A DNA stretch of 60,644 nucleotides from Granulicella mallensis (GTDB taxonomy: Bacteria > Acidobacteriota > Terriglobia > Terriglobales > Acidobacteriaceae), in contig NZ_JACHIO010000030.1 of NCBI RefSeq assembly GCF_014203225.1, positions 1 through 60,644 on the forward strand, read 5' to 3'. The notes below the pieces were generated by a model. That model saw only the letters and a list, made by a program, of their open reading frames with translations. It searched no databases and was not told where the DNA came from. Positions 10,101 through 20,693 of this stretch are shown one piece after another. The position numbers and the translations under genes are program-made. Position 1 is the first letter of the stretch. Every line of letters starts with the position of its first letter.

Positions 10101-10546
10101 TTACAACCTTGCAGGGAGGCACGCCGCTCCAGATCTCTGCGACCAACAACCTCTCCAACTTCGACTTTCAGACGCTGTATGCCAACACCAACGGCCAGAA
10201 TGCCGCGCTCCACGGCAGCATTCATCAGCGTCTGAGCAAGTACTTCAACACGGCAGACTTCAGCCAGCCCGGTAACGCCACCAACCCCTTCGCTCTGGGC
10301 AATGGACCGGCGTACTATAGCAGCCTGCGCGCTCCTGGGTTGAACAGCACGGACCTGTCTCTCATCAAGGACTTTGCGACCATCAACCGTCTCAAGGTAC
10401 AGTTCCGCACAGAGCTGTTCAATGCCTTCAATCATGTCCAGTTCGCCGGACCGGATACGGGCGTAAACGATGCCTCGTTCGGCGAGATCACCTCGCAGAA
10501 CAACCAACCCCGGCAGCTTCAGTTCGGCTTGAAGTTGCAGTTCTAA
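7109..10546 (+). CDS. Oar-like TonB-dependent receptor
   Basis: Outer-membrane beta-barrel protein of 1145 residues, with a signal peptide (about 1-27, ending FPMFGQ). A carboxypeptidase-regulatory-like beta-sandwich (about 30-115) follows, with GEYSLLNLPPGTYTLQIQAAGFE. Next come a plug domain with LPLNTRNPYDLLELAPGF and a long barrel ending in the aromatic residue of LQFGLKLQF. This is the acidobacterial Oar/SusC-like group, usually taken to import large substrates with energy from TonB-ExbBD. No SusD-like lipoprotein is next to it. GGAGGA gives a good start. The divergent gene at 5361-6824 is its probable regulator and the phosphodiesterase downstream may be co-expressed, although a hairpin lies between them. 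The substrate is unknown. Confidence 0.92.
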   Translation: MKDRSLKWLRYLSVLVLVLLSFPMFGQDTGASLLGVVRDGAGSTLGGATVTATNIATNARTVQTSNDKGEYSLLNLPPGTYTLQIQAAGFESYDQRGIRLDLGQHASQDVMLKVGQVQQTVTVDADVFNLDTVSSVVSDEVNGTSIRSLPLNTRNPYDLLELAPGFAGSVGNDYNAVSYAVDGGRQGYTDVLVDGTPAGFPTVNGNSGIGIFPSVDAIGEFRLMAQNYPAEYGRSLDGILNVVFKSGTNQFHGSAFEFIRNSDLDANNYFSKQHGTPLPPFRRNQFGGTLTGPIFKNRTFFLLSTELLREDDFNTLTATVPTLAQRSGDFSQTLGANKQLITIYNPFTTRPNPSGMGSIRDPFAGNKIPTALMSQVAQKALAYYPLPNVPGDPVTNANNYFATGSIVNAINAWDIRIDHTISDKQRIFGRYSDRFYQDNPNPLFPAADAVAEGLINNQDFDRGLTLGYTATPNARTILDVRLGFARTLYNYLNNSLGFQATTLGLPASFNAAPGATALFPVFSPAGYVGLGNNGNRHNAFMTYSLPGSLTLVRGSHTIKIGFDGRLIRVNDHESADSSGNFTFGTTFTGGPNPNAASANAGNGLASMLLGTGTGDLIQAYKDDASQSYYLAEYVQDDWRVTNKLTLNLGLRYDLDTPRTERFNRMNYFDPTVSSPLSSNVQGLQGGLVFVGVNGVSRHQYHIDANNLAPRFGFAYTAQKSTVIHGGAAIVYGPSAQAAAGTVGPYGFRVQNNWISTANSDGITPSNTLDNPFPQGFQTPPGSSQGLLTGVGGQIEGAIQNTPTPYVVQWNLDVEQSLPYETTFDIAYVGNRGRKQQQSREGGIDFDQLPQADLALGSHLNDVVTNPYFGSISSGALTGPTTNRAQLLRKYSQYTSVLPLFLSGGNDQYDGLQLRLSKRMASGLQFQGSYVWAKNFDNGTNHQDSFNPMADYAISSQDIHQRFIMSYIYQLPFGRGKAFGGNMSRLGDVFAGGWQVNGITTLQGGTPLQISATNNLSNFDFQTLYANTNGQNAALHGSIHQRLSKYFNTADFSQPGNATNPFALGNGPAYYSSLRAPGLNSTDLSLIKDFATINRLKVQFRTELFNAFNHVQFAGPDTGVNDASFGEITSQNNQPRQLQFGLKLQF

Positions 10547-10552
10547 TCCAAC

Positions 10553-10590
10553 CGGCGGGGAGGGTTGCCTTCCAGCATCCCTCCCCGCCG
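10553..10590 (+). terminator. Terminator-like hairpin after receptor
   Basis: A perfect 12-bp stem (10553-10564 with 10579-10590), very GC-rich, encloses a 14-base loop just after the receptor stop codon. No T tract follows. Confidence 0.6.
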
Positions 10591-10665
10591 ATTGATCTCA
10601 GCCAGCAGCATGAATACTCTTCATATTTATCCCCGTCTCAGATAAAAAGGACCAGCCCCGTTTTG

Positions 10666-12024
10666 ATGAAACCTCTTTGCCGTTTGCTTCTGTGTGCCCT
10701 TCTCGTCGGGCACATCACCAGGCCCAGTGCAGCACAATCGACGTCCGGCTCTCACGCAAAGAAACCGATTGTGGTCGTCGTTACGATCGATGGCTTCCCT
10801 GCACGCGCGCTCCAGGATCCCCGCCTGCCGATGCCCACGCTGCGTGCCCTCGCAGCCTCCGGAGCCGTCGCTACAGGAATGCGGCCGATCAACCCTACGG
10901 TAACCTGGCCCAACCACACCGCTATTGTGACCGGCGTCAACGCCAGCCGGCACTTCGTCATGGTCAATGGTCTGCTCACGTTTCCAGCGAATGGAACCGC
11001 GCCCGAGGTTGAGCCCTGGACGGACAAAGCGAAGTTAGTGCACGCGCGCACGCTCTACGAAGCCGCTGCTGACAAGGGTCTTACGACAGGCCAAGTCGAC
11101 TGGGTCGCCATCTATGGCGCAAAGGGTGTGAACTGGCAGTTCGGAGAGAGTCCCGACATGCGTGACTCTACCCCTCAGGATCTGGTGGCCCGCGGTCTCC
11201 TTACGCCCGAGCAACTGAAGCAATTCGACGACAGCAGCTCCGCCTGGCGTGACAAGATCTGGACGGACGCAGCCGTGGACATCATCGAAAAGCACACACC
11301 CAACCTGATGCTGATCCACCTCCTGCAGACGGACTCCATCCAGCACGAGTACGCGCCCCTTACGCCTGCGTCTTATGCGGCCTATGCCTATGCCGACGAT
11401 TGCCTGAGCCGGGTCGTTGAGGCTGTGCGCAAGGCGGGCGCACTCGATCGGACCACTTTCTTTATCCTCTCCGATCATGGGTTCACCACCTATACCCATA
11501 CCCTCAGTCCCAACGTAGCTCTCATTCAGCAAGGCCTTCTCCACAAGCAGGACAAGGATTATGCAGGAGACGTATGGGTCAAAGCCGAAGGCGGAGCTGC
11601 CGGAGTCTATATTCGCAATGCCAGCCGTCGTGCGGAGCTGATCCCGAAGCTAAAGTCCTACTTCGAGGGCATCCAGGGGATCGATCACGTTTACACGAAT
11701 GAAGAGGCGAGGTCAATCGGCATTCCATCCGACACCGCTACCGATCAGGCCCCTCAGCTCTATCTCACGGCCTCGCCGGATTATTCCTTTGATGACGACA
11801 CCAGCGGTGAGCTGACGAAGACGAATCCACCCCGCGGCCAGCATGGCTACCTGAATACGATGTCCGACATGCAGGCCCTCTTTGTAGCCTCTGGAGCAGC
11901 GATTAAATCCGGAGTCAAACTGGATTCCGTCACGAATCTCCAGGTGACGCCGACGATCGCGAAGATCCTTGGGCTGCAGATGCCCGATGCGAAGGAGCCG
12001 GCACTGGATAGCGTTCTGCGTTAG
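10666..12024 (+). CDS. Secreted alkaline-phosphatase-superfamily phosphodiesterase (NPP-like)
   Basis: Predicted periplasmic metal-dependent phosphodiesterase/nucleotide pyrophosphatase of 452 residues. A signal peptide (KPLCRLLLCALLVGHITRPS, then AAQS) precedes the catalytic domain. VVVVTIDGFPA carries the first metal-binding Asp, and NPTVTWPNHTAIVTG carries the conserved Thr nucleophile with WPNH as in the NPP group. Later metal ligands are in LLQTDSIQHEYAP, ILSDHGF and PRGQHGY. A TTG codon directly precedes the ATG; I use the ATG at 10666. It lies about 120 bases behind the receptor in the same direction. The substrate (nucleotides, phosphodiesters or lipid headgroups) cannot be told from sequence. 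Confidence 0.88.
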   Translation: MKPLCRLLLCALLVGHITRPSAAQSTSGSHAKKPIVVVVTIDGFPARALQDPRLPMPTLRALAASGAVATGMRPINPTVTWPNHTAIVTGVNASRHFVMVNGLLTFPANGTAPEVEPWTDKAKLVHARTLYEAAADKGLTTGQVDWVAIYGAKGVNWQFGESPDMRDSTPQDLVARGLLTPEQLKQFDDSSSAWRDKIWTDAAVDIIEKHTPNLMLIHLLQTDSIQHEYAPLTPASYAAYAYADDCLSRVVEAVRKAGALDRTTFFILSDHGFTTYTHTLSPNVALIQQGLLHKQDKDYAGDVWVKAEGGAAGVYIRNASRRAELIPKLKSYFEGIQGIDHVYTNEEARSIGIPSDTATDQAPQLYLTASPDYSFDDDTSGELTKTNPPRGQHGYLNTMSDMQALFVASGAAIKSGVKLDSVTNLQVTPTIAKILGLQMPDAKEPALDSVLR

Positions 12025-12068
12025 CGTTCTGAGTCTTTCGTTCGTTGAAGATTCTATGCGGTTACCCA

Positions 12069-12314
12069 TAGCGCGAAGCGTGTTCTCTGACGCTTTAGCG
12101 TCAGAGAAACGGAGGGAGCTGTAGCCTTTAGGCTACGGAATCAAGGGCTAGGTAAGAATCGGGCTTTAGCCCCGGGCCTTTTGTTCGCAGCCGAATAGAA
12201 GGCCCGGGCCTAAAGGCCACATCCTTCCAATCCTTGAATTCAGGGGCCTAAAGGCCCCTGCTCCCTCCGCCTCCCTGACGCTAAAGCGTCAAGGGAACGC
12301 GCTTTGCACGGCGC
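12069..12314. repeat. Interspersed repeat B, nested palindrome, copy 2
   Basis: About 246 bases built like copy 1 at 5091-5330: outer arm AGCGCGAAGCG, inner palindromes TGACGCTTTAGCGTCA and GTAGCCTTTAGGCTAC, and a nearly identical centre. One inner arm has changed to AGGGGCCTAAAGGCCCCT yet keeps its pairing, so secondary structure seems to be conserved over sequence. It begins 44 bases after the phosphodiesterase stop, the same position relative to a gene end as copy 1. It fills most of the 12025-12376 gap. Confidence 0.85.
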
Positions 12315-12376
12315 TGATGATCCTCATGATTCAACAAACTATAGGACTAACTACGCTAACATGAGAAAATTTCACT

Positions 12377-12583
12377 ATGAGTGATTTCATCCCCAAAACA
12401 GGCGGAGTAAAAGTAGGCGGACTGAGCCGGGCAGCACAGAAGCTCCAGTCCGCACGCGAAAAGGCTGCCCACGTAAAGAGTGGTGCCAAACCTCTTCCCG
12501 GAGCATCTGTGTCGTCGTTCAATAAGGCGAAAGCCTCGTTTGCCGGCACGAAGAAGACTTCGTTCCAGCGCAAGGCCGTCTAG
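12377..12583 (+). CDS. Small basic hypothetical protein
   Basis: A 68-residue protein rich in Lys, Ala and Ser (KAAHVKSGAKPLPGASVSSF and FAGTKKTSFQRKAV), with a strong net positive charge and no signal peptide or membrane helix. It ends just before a very strong hairpin and stands alone, which supports a real transcript. I do not recognise the family. The composition could suit a nucleic-acid-binding or ribosome-associated protein, but that is only a guess from charge. The ribosome binding site is weak. Confidence 0.6.
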   Translation: MSDFIPKTGGVKVGGLSRAAQKLQSAREKAAHVKSGAKPLPGASVSSFNKAKASFAGTKKTSFQRKAV

Positions 12584-12633
12584 CGAGATATACAGATCGC
12601 TTTGACTCCGGGAAACGAGTCATCGAAACAACC

Positions 12634-12683
12634 AGCACAAACACTGAACGCGGCCCCTGTGGGCCGCGTTCAGTGTTTGTGCT
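12634..12683. terminator. Long perfect bidirectional hairpin
   Basis: A perfect 23-bp stem (12634-12656 with 12661-12683) encloses a 4-base loop CTGT. It is the longest perfect hairpin found in the window and lies between the convergent small basic gene and metH. There is no T tract, so it may end transcription from both sides or shield 3' ends. Confidence 0.75.
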
Positions 12684-12691
12684 GCATAAGA

Positions 12692-15402
<2,711 letters not shown>

Positions 15403-15406
<4 letters not shown>

Positions 15407-16503
15407 GCGCCCCACTCTCGCGGAGCCTTGCCGTCAAGGGCTTTTGCAATCGCAGCAATGTGCTCAGGGGTATTGCCGCAACAACCACCAGCGATGTTGA
15501 TCAGACCACCGCGTGCGAAGTCACCCAGGTAGCGAGCCATGTCCTGCGGCCCCAGGTCGAACCCGGTCTCGGAGAGAGGGTTCGGCAGACCTGCATTCGG
15601 ATAGCACGAGATCGCCACGTTGGCCTTCTCCGAAAGCTCTTCCAGAAACGGATACATGAGGTCGGGACCAAGAGAACAGTTGAGCCCCACCGACAGCGGC
15701 TTCACATGCTGTACAGCGTTCCAGAACGCCTCGGTGGTCTGCGCGGAGATCAGCGTCTCACCGCCGCGTCCCACGGCTGCTGAGATCATCACCGGCAACT
15801 CCTTGTTATTTGCAGTAAGGCCATCTTGATCGAACACCTCGCGGATTGCAACCAGGGCAGCCTTGGCATTCAGCGAATCGAAGATCGTCTCCACCAGAAG
15901 CAGGTCGGAGCCTCCGGCGATGAGGGCGCGCACCTGCTGAACATAGGCGGCCTTCACCTGATCGAAAGTAACCACGCGGAAGCCCGAGTCATCGGCATCG
16001 GGCGAATTGGAAAGAGACACCGTCAGCGGCCCGATTGCACCAGCCACAAAGCGTTGACGCCCTGTCTCGTTTCCTGTTCTATCGGCCCATTCGCGGCACT
16101 GCCGCGCCGACTGCTCATTGATCTCCCAGGCCAGGTCGTTGAGGAACTTATCTTCGATGATCTTCTGGTAAAACTCAGGATCTTTGCGGCCACCGTGCTC
16201 CCGCGGGTCGTCCACGAAGAACTCGCTCTGGGTGATACCGGTCGCGCCGAAGGTGTTCGTCTCGATGATGTCTGCTCCTGCCTCCAGAAAACGGCGATGA
16301 ATATCGCAGATCATCTTCGGCTGGGTCAGCGAGAAGAGGTCGCCATTGTTCAGCAGGTCTTTCTTCGAGTCCTTGAAGCGCTCTCCGCGAATGTCGGCTT
16401 CCGTCATGCCGTAGGTGCGGATCGTCGTGCCCATCGCTCCATCGATGATGGCGATTCGGCTCTCCAGGATCTTTTCAAGAGGATGTTGGTGGGCTTTCGT
16501 CAT
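15403..16503 (-). CDS. metH: Methionine synthase MetH, homocysteine-binding subunit
   Basis: A 366-residue homocysteine S-methyltransferase domain, the N-terminal quarter of MetH as its own gene. It should bind homocysteine through zinc and accept the methyl group from cobalamin held by the next protein. It shows [11 protein letters not shown] at the start, NTFGAT, a VGLNCSLGP cysteine and the [11 protein letters not shown] pair of cysteines that complete the zinc site. TTG at 16539 opens a longer frame, but ATG at 16503 has AGGGAG just upstream. It overlaps the second subunit by four bases. No cobalamin or SAM riboswitch was recognised upstream. Confidence 0.95.
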
Positions 16504-16834
16504 GTCTCCCTGATGGCCTTGCACGTGGCTATGCCGCAAGAGCGGATTATCCCGAGTTGTAATTCCCTGATCTCAACACAAGGGTTGGAAATGCGAAGAA
16601 AGCCTGAATGGCGTTCGCCGAAGTTCTTCCCAGCCATGCGCTCCCGATGCACGATAAAGATCGATTGTGTGCAACACCCGCACAAAACCGAAGGCACCTG
16701 CCGGAACTGACCTATTGAGTTCAACTGCGTGCTTTCGCGCTGCCGCATTCGGCACCGCAACACGCCTCTTTCATTATAGCGATACCGTCAATGCCCCTTC
16801 CTGGAGCATTCGTGACAGCTCCTGCACTTTAGAT
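16504..16834 (-). promoter_or_regulatory. Leader region of split metH operon
   Basis: A 331-base stretch with no gene between the DUF763 stop and metH. On the minus strand it holds a TATAAT box at 16773-16778 that could be a -10 element, but no convincing -35 box at the right distance. I looked for cobalamin and SAM riboswitch cores and saw none. Confidence 0.3.
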
Positions 16835-18049
16835 TCAGAAGAGAGACTGTTGATTCGACGGCTCAACCCTCGTCCTCTTGCGGCGGTCATCGAAGACCGT
16901 CCTGCCGCCCACGGACGCAGAGATACGGTGCTCATGATCGAGAGCGGCATTGAAGTCGGCAAACGGTTGCCCGTCCTGCTCGACGGTTCGTGTCAGGCGA
17001 TCGAGCCGCTTGAAGCCTTCCACCTTTTCTGTATGACCTAGTCGAGCCGCCTCCAGAGAGCGCCGCAGGATTGCGAGCGACTCGTCATAGGTCTTGAGGG
17101 GCACAGGAAACGGATGCCCATCCTTGCCGCCGTGCGCGAAGGAAAAACGCGCCGGGTCGGAGAAGCGGCTCGGCGCGCCATGGACGACCTCGGCGATCAG
17201 CGCGAGCGACTGCAACGTCCGCGGCCCCAGGCCCTCTACAAGCAGCAGCGAGGCAAAGTCCCGGAGCTCCTGCTCGTGGGCGACAGCAAGCACCGCACCG
17301 AGCCTCTTCAGATCGACATCTTTGGCCCGCACGTCGTGATGCACCGGCATCGTCAGCTTGCGGGCTTCACTCAATGCGGCTTCCATCGGTTCCCTGACAA
17401 TCGCGAGCAGGGCCTGCTGGGACTTCGCAGCGCGGGCATCGACCAGATTGAGGATCTCGCCCTGAGGCTTCCCCAGAATCGCCGTATGCGGATTCGAGAC
17501 GAAATCCCGCACAGCAGCGGAGTGCCAGTGATAGCGGCGCGCCAGATGGCTCTCAGCATTCATGCCCTGCTGCACCACCACCCATTCGCCAGATTTCGTG
17601 ATTACGAACGAGTGCAGATAAAGCTGGAAGCCATCGGCTACAGCGTTGTTATCGACACGCGCTGTAAGCCGGCTCGTACGGGCCAGCAGCTCTCCATCCA
17701 GGCCTGTCTTCAGCGAAAACGCTCGCAGTTCATCTGGAGTGCCCACGGAATGCCGGCCGCGCCCGCCACAGACCGCCAGCCCCAGTTCAGCAAAGCGTGG
17801 ATTCAAGCCGCGCTTCAAGGCACCCATCACCGAGGTCGTAATGCCGGACGAGTGCCAGTCCATCCCCATGACACAGCCAAACGACTGGAACCAGAACGGA
17901 TCGCTCAGGCGGGTCAGGAACTCGCTCACCCCGTACTCCATGATGATGTGCTCCGCAATCGCCGCACCCAGAGCCGTCATACGGTTCGCGAGCCAGGGCG
18001 GCACGCGGCCACCGTGCAGCGGCAGATCGGCGCTCCCTGACCTTTTCAT
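16835..18049 (-). CDS. DUF763 domain protein
   Basis: A 404-residue protein recognised as DUF763 from its N-terminus (RSGSADLPLHGGRVPPWL), FWFQSFGCVMGMDWHSSGIT, the GGRGRHS segment and FQLYLHSFVITKSGEWVVV. It is full length for the family, soluble and without a signal peptide. Its role is unknown; in several genomes it lies near DNA repair genes and here it is divergent from dinB with only 57 bases between the start codons, so shared control is plausible. It is followed by metH in the same direction after 331 bases. Confidence 0.85.
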   Translation of the reverse strand: MKRSGSADLPLHGGRVPPWLANRMTALGAAIAEHIIMEYGVSEFLTRLSDPFWFQSFGCVMGMDWHSSGITTSVMGALKRGLNPRFAELGLAVCGGRGRHSVGTPDELRAFSLKTGLDGELLARTSRLTARVDNNAVADGFQLYLHSFVITKSGEWVVVQQGMNAESHLARRYHWHSAAVRDFVSNPHTAILGKPQGEILNLVDARAAKSQQALLAIVREPMEAALSEARKLTMPVHHDVRAKDVDLKRLGAVLAVAHEQELRDFASLLLVEGLGPRTLQSLALIAEVVHGAPSRFSDPARFSFAHGGKDGHPFPVPLKTYDESLAILRRSLEAARLGHTEKVEGFKRLDRLTRTVEQDGQPFADFNAALDHEHRISASVGGRTVFDDRRKRTRVEPSNQQSLF

Positions 18050-18106
18050 GTTCGCGCCTCATTCATTCTTTCCATCTTCGCCCTATCTTCGCTTACAATC
18101 AAGGGC

Positions 18107-19276
18107 ATGAGCGGGGAGCGAGAGCTTCATCCCGAATCCGAGACCGGGCATCCGCGCGAAGCTCCGCTTCGCAAGATCGTTCATGTCGATATGGACGCGT
18201 TCTACGCTTCGGTGGAACAGCGTGACGACCCGACACTTCGCGGTAAGCCCGTCGTAGTCGCCTGGCGCGGCAATCGGTCCGTCGTTTGTGCCGCTTCGTA
18301 CGAGGCAAGGCGCTTCGGCATACGCTCCGCCATGCCCGCAATCACCGCCGAGCGCCTGTGTCCCGAGGCCATCTTTCTGCCTCCCGACTTCCCCCGCTAC
18401 AAGGCTGTGTCGCGCGCCGTGCGAGAGATCTTCCAGCGCCACACCGATCTCATCGAGCCTCTCTCCCTGGACGAAGCGTATCTCGATGTCACGGTAAACA
18501 AGACCGGTCTACCCACGGCAACGAAGGTCGCGAGCGCGATCCGCCAACAGATCCGCGAAGAGTTATCTCTCACAGCGTCGGCCGGCGTCGCTCCCAATAA
18601 GTTCCTCGCAAAGATCGCCTCAGACTGGCGAAAGCCCAACGGTCTCTTTGTCATTCAACCGGGAGACCTGGACACGTTCCTTCCCCCGCTGCCTGTCGGA
18701 CGAATCCCCGGCGTCGGCAAAGTAACGGAGACTCGGCTCAACCAGATCGGCATTCAGACGGTCGGGGATCTGCGGACCTTTGAACTGGCTACCCTCGAAG
18801 CGCAGTTTGGCCGCTACGGTCTGCGCCTGCACGAACTCGCGCGCGGCATCGATCACAACCCGGTCGTTCCCGACAGGCCCACCAAGTCGATCTCCGCGGA
18901 GGACACGTTTCAGCGTGATATTCCACTCTCCGAGACAGAGGAGTTGATCCGGCGTCTCGCGGAGAAAGTATGGACGGCTTCGCGCAGAGAATCGCGTATG
19001 GCGCGGACAGTCGTTCTCAAGCTGAAGACGAGTGAGTTCAATATCCTCACGCGCAGCCATACACCGCTCGTTCCCCCGGCATCGTGCGAGGAACTGACGA
19101 CCATCGCACTCTCTCTGCGCGAGCGTATCGATCTCGCAGCGACGCAGCGCTTTCGCCTGGTGGGTGTTGGCTTGAGTAACTTTCGCGAGCAGGAGAGCCC
19201 ACCGCCGCCGCTCTTCGAAGAAACCACAGACCCGGATCTACAGTGCGAAGTCCAGCGCCTCACAGAGCCTGTCTAA
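18107..19276 (+). CDS. dinB: DNA polymerase IV (Y-family)
   Basis: Error-prone translesion polymerase of 389 residues. The palm carries HVDMDAFYASVEQRDDPTLRG with the first catalytic Asp, ASYEARRFGIRSAMPA (the finger region), and PLSLDEAYLDVT with the second acidic pair. GVAPNKFLAKIASDWRKPNG and a helix-hairpin-helix IPGVGKVTETRLNQIG follow, then the little-finger domain. No clear beta-clamp motif is seen at the C-terminus. No LexA box was recognised in the 57-base divergent gap. Its 3' end overlaps the convergent NUDIX gene by 39 bases. Confidence 0.97.
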   Translation: MSGERELHPESETGHPREAPLRKIVHVDMDAFYASVEQRDDPTLRGKPVVVAWRGNRSVVCAASYEARRFGIRSAMPAITAERLCPEAIFLPPDFPRYKAVSRAVREIFQRHTDLIEPLSLDEAYLDVTVNKTGLPTATKVASAIRQQIREELSLTASAGVAPNKFLAKIASDWRKPNGLFVIQPGDLDTFLPPLPVGRIPGVGKVTETRLNQIGIQTVGDLRTFELATLEAQFGRYGLRLHELARGIDHNPVVPDRPTKSISAEDTFQRDIPLSETEELIRRLAEKVWTASRRESRMARTVVLKLKTSEFNILTRSHTPLVPPASCEELTTIALSLRERIDLAATQRFRLVGVGLSNFREQESPPPPLFEETTDPDLQCEVQRLTEPV

Positions 19277-19705
19277 AAAGGGTTCCTGCGTCTTCTTGAT
19301 GTGCTCTCTGGCTTCAGCAATTGAAAACCAGCGACCGCGATCTACTTCAGGAATCTCCAATAATTTGCCGGACTTTGGAGGCCATTCGATCTCGCACGTA
19401 TTGCTAACCAGATCTGCAGGATCGCAATCCCCCTCAAACGCCCAGGCTGTAACGATCTTTCCACCTGCCTGTTTCACGTTACTTAAATCGATAAAGGGCC
19501 CTTCGGCAGAGAATCCTGTCTCCTCGACAAACTCCCGTCTGGCAGCCGCCTGAGGCTCTTCGTCCTTTTTATACTCGCCCTTGGGAATTCCCCACGCTCC
19601 AAGGTCCTTCTTCGCAAAGAAAGGCCCACCCGGATGGACGAGAAAGACTTCCAGCCGCCCTTCGCGTCTTCGATACATCAATAGACCTGCACTTACTCTT
19701 GGCAT
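19238..19705 (-). CDS. NUDIX hydrolase
   Basis: A 155-residue NUDIX protein that likely hydrolyses a nucleoside diphosphate linked to another group. The Nudix box GEYKKDEEPQAAARREFVEE followed by TGF fits Gx5Ex7REUxEExGU. It starts with VSAGLLMYRRREGRLEVFLVHPGGP and AWGIPKG, like DUF-type MutT proteins that resemble diadenosine polyphosphate hydrolases. The 3' end overlaps dinB by 39 bases tail to tail, so dinB and this gene read opposite strands of the same DNA. The substrate is not known. Confidence 0.92.
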   Translation of the reverse strand: MPRVSAGLLMYRRREGRLEVFLVHPGGPFFAKKDLGAWGIPKGEYKKDEEPQAAARREFVEETGFSAEGPFIDLSNVKQAGGKIVTAWAFEGDCDPADLVSNTCEIEWPPKSGKLLEIPEVDRGRWFSIAEAREHIKKTQEPFLDRLCEALDFAL

Positions 19706-19742
19706 CTTTAACCAGCCCGCACTTCAAAGAACAGATCGCCCG

Positions 19743-19764
19743 TTCCACGATGGGTGTCGTGGAA
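19743..19764 (-). terminator. Hairpin downstream of decayed receptor
   Basis: TTCCACGA (19743-19750) and TCGTGGAA (19757-19764) pair perfectly around a 6-base loop. It lies just past the stop codon of the receptor remnant, where intact receptors in the window also carry a hairpin. Confidence 0.45.
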
Positions 19765-19776
19765 TGGGCAGCCTGC

Positions 19777-19866
19777 TTAGAATGGCAGCTTCAGAGCAAA
19801 TTGCAAAATACGTGGAAAGTTCTGTTGGTTGTACCTCTTCGTAATGGCAAAGGTCAGAATATCTAG
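19777..19866 (-). pseudogene. C-terminal remnant of Oar-like TonB-dependent receptor
   Basis: Too short to be an intact gene. The minus strand reads about 29 residues ending NFPRILQFALKLPF then TAA, the typical last barrel strand of the Oar-like receptors (compare QPRQLQFGLKLQF at the end of the receptor at 7109-10546). Coding similarity stops at about 19866, where the plus strand begins to encode the periplasmic domain of a regulator. It is therefore one half of a collapsed divergent pair. Confidence 0.6.
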
Positions 19867-20475
19867 AAAGAAAACTTCAGCAAGGAAACAGCCTCCATCA
19901 CAACCATGCGGCCTGAGGTCGCGCTCTCCATCGCGGATCGGCGTTATACGTCATTTGTAGATCTGGAGTTTTTTGACCGGCTCACCCATGTGCCGGAGGC
20001 CCTTTCCAGAAGCTATGCCATCCGATACGCACGCGATATCAGCATCAATGACCTGAAGAGTTCCAATGTAGTGCTTTCGGGTTCACAGGACGCAAATCCG
20101 TGGATCGAGGTCTTCGAACCTCAGATGAACTTTGTTCTTCAAAATGATCTTCTACACAATGTTCGAGCCTTCGCGAACCGCAAGCAACAAGCCGGAGAAA
20201 GCAGCCTCTATCGGTGCGACCAGTTCGAGTACGGCGTTCTGGCTTTTCTCCCGAACCTTAGCAACACCGGAAATGTGTTGATCGCCGAAGGAACCTCGGT
20301 AGCCGGAACAGAGGCTATCAGCGACTTTTTATTCGCGAACAGCACTCTGGATACGTTCCTCAGAAAAATAGCGAAACCTAATGGCACCATTCCGCATTTT
20401 GAGGTTCTTATGGAATCTGGAAATCTGAACGGCAGTGCTTCGCGATCGCAGGTTGTGGCTTACCGGACCTACTAG
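19867..20475 (+). pseudogene. C-terminal remnant of transmembrane regulator
   Basis: An open frame (ATG at 19906; similarity seems to start at 19867) encodes only the periplasmic domain of the family at 5361-6824 and 35052-36464: RRYTSFVDLEFFDRL, a SSNVVLSGSQDANPWIEVFE segment, and NTGNVLIAEGTSVAGTEA. The DNA-binding-like domain, linker and transmembrane helix are missing and no signal peptide replaces them, so the product could not reach the periplasm. With the receptor remnant next to it, this is best read as what remained after an internal deletion. A stop codon at 19864 closes the frame upstream. Confidence 0.65.
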
Positions 20476-20693
20476 CTCCCCAATCTTCAATCGCCGAATA
20501 GCAACGAAAGCGGAACGGTAAACCTTGAGTGCTGTTACCCATTACGTCCACGAATGTTCTGTTAATTTAAGAATAAATTGGCGTTGATTTGCACTGATAA
20601 CGGTAGCGATAGAGCCGCTGCATCGCACTACACTGTAGGCAACCAGAACGTACAAACAGGCAATCCATTGAAGCAGCAACCGAGGAAATGTTT
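20476..20693 (+). promoter_or_regulatory. Upstream region of vgrG operon
   Basis: A 218-base gap. It contains an AT-rich inverted repeat AATTTA-AGAA-TAAATT (20564-20579), a possible operator, and GAGG at 20682-20685, 8 bases before the ATG at 20694 used for vgrG. No firm -35/-10 pair was identified. Confidence 0.3.

Noticed and set aside
8621..10507. Long minus-strand frames across the receptor at 7109-10546
   Set aside because: They are antisense to clear receptor sequence with a terminal aromatic residue and signal peptide, and carry no domains.
15826..16710. A 294-codon plus-strand frame
   Set aside because: Antisense to the homocysteine-binding metH gene, with no recognisable motif or ribosome binding site.
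16504..16834. Possible cobalamin or SAM riboswitch before metH
   Set aside because: No conserved riboswitch core was found on the minus strand; only a TATAAT box was seen.
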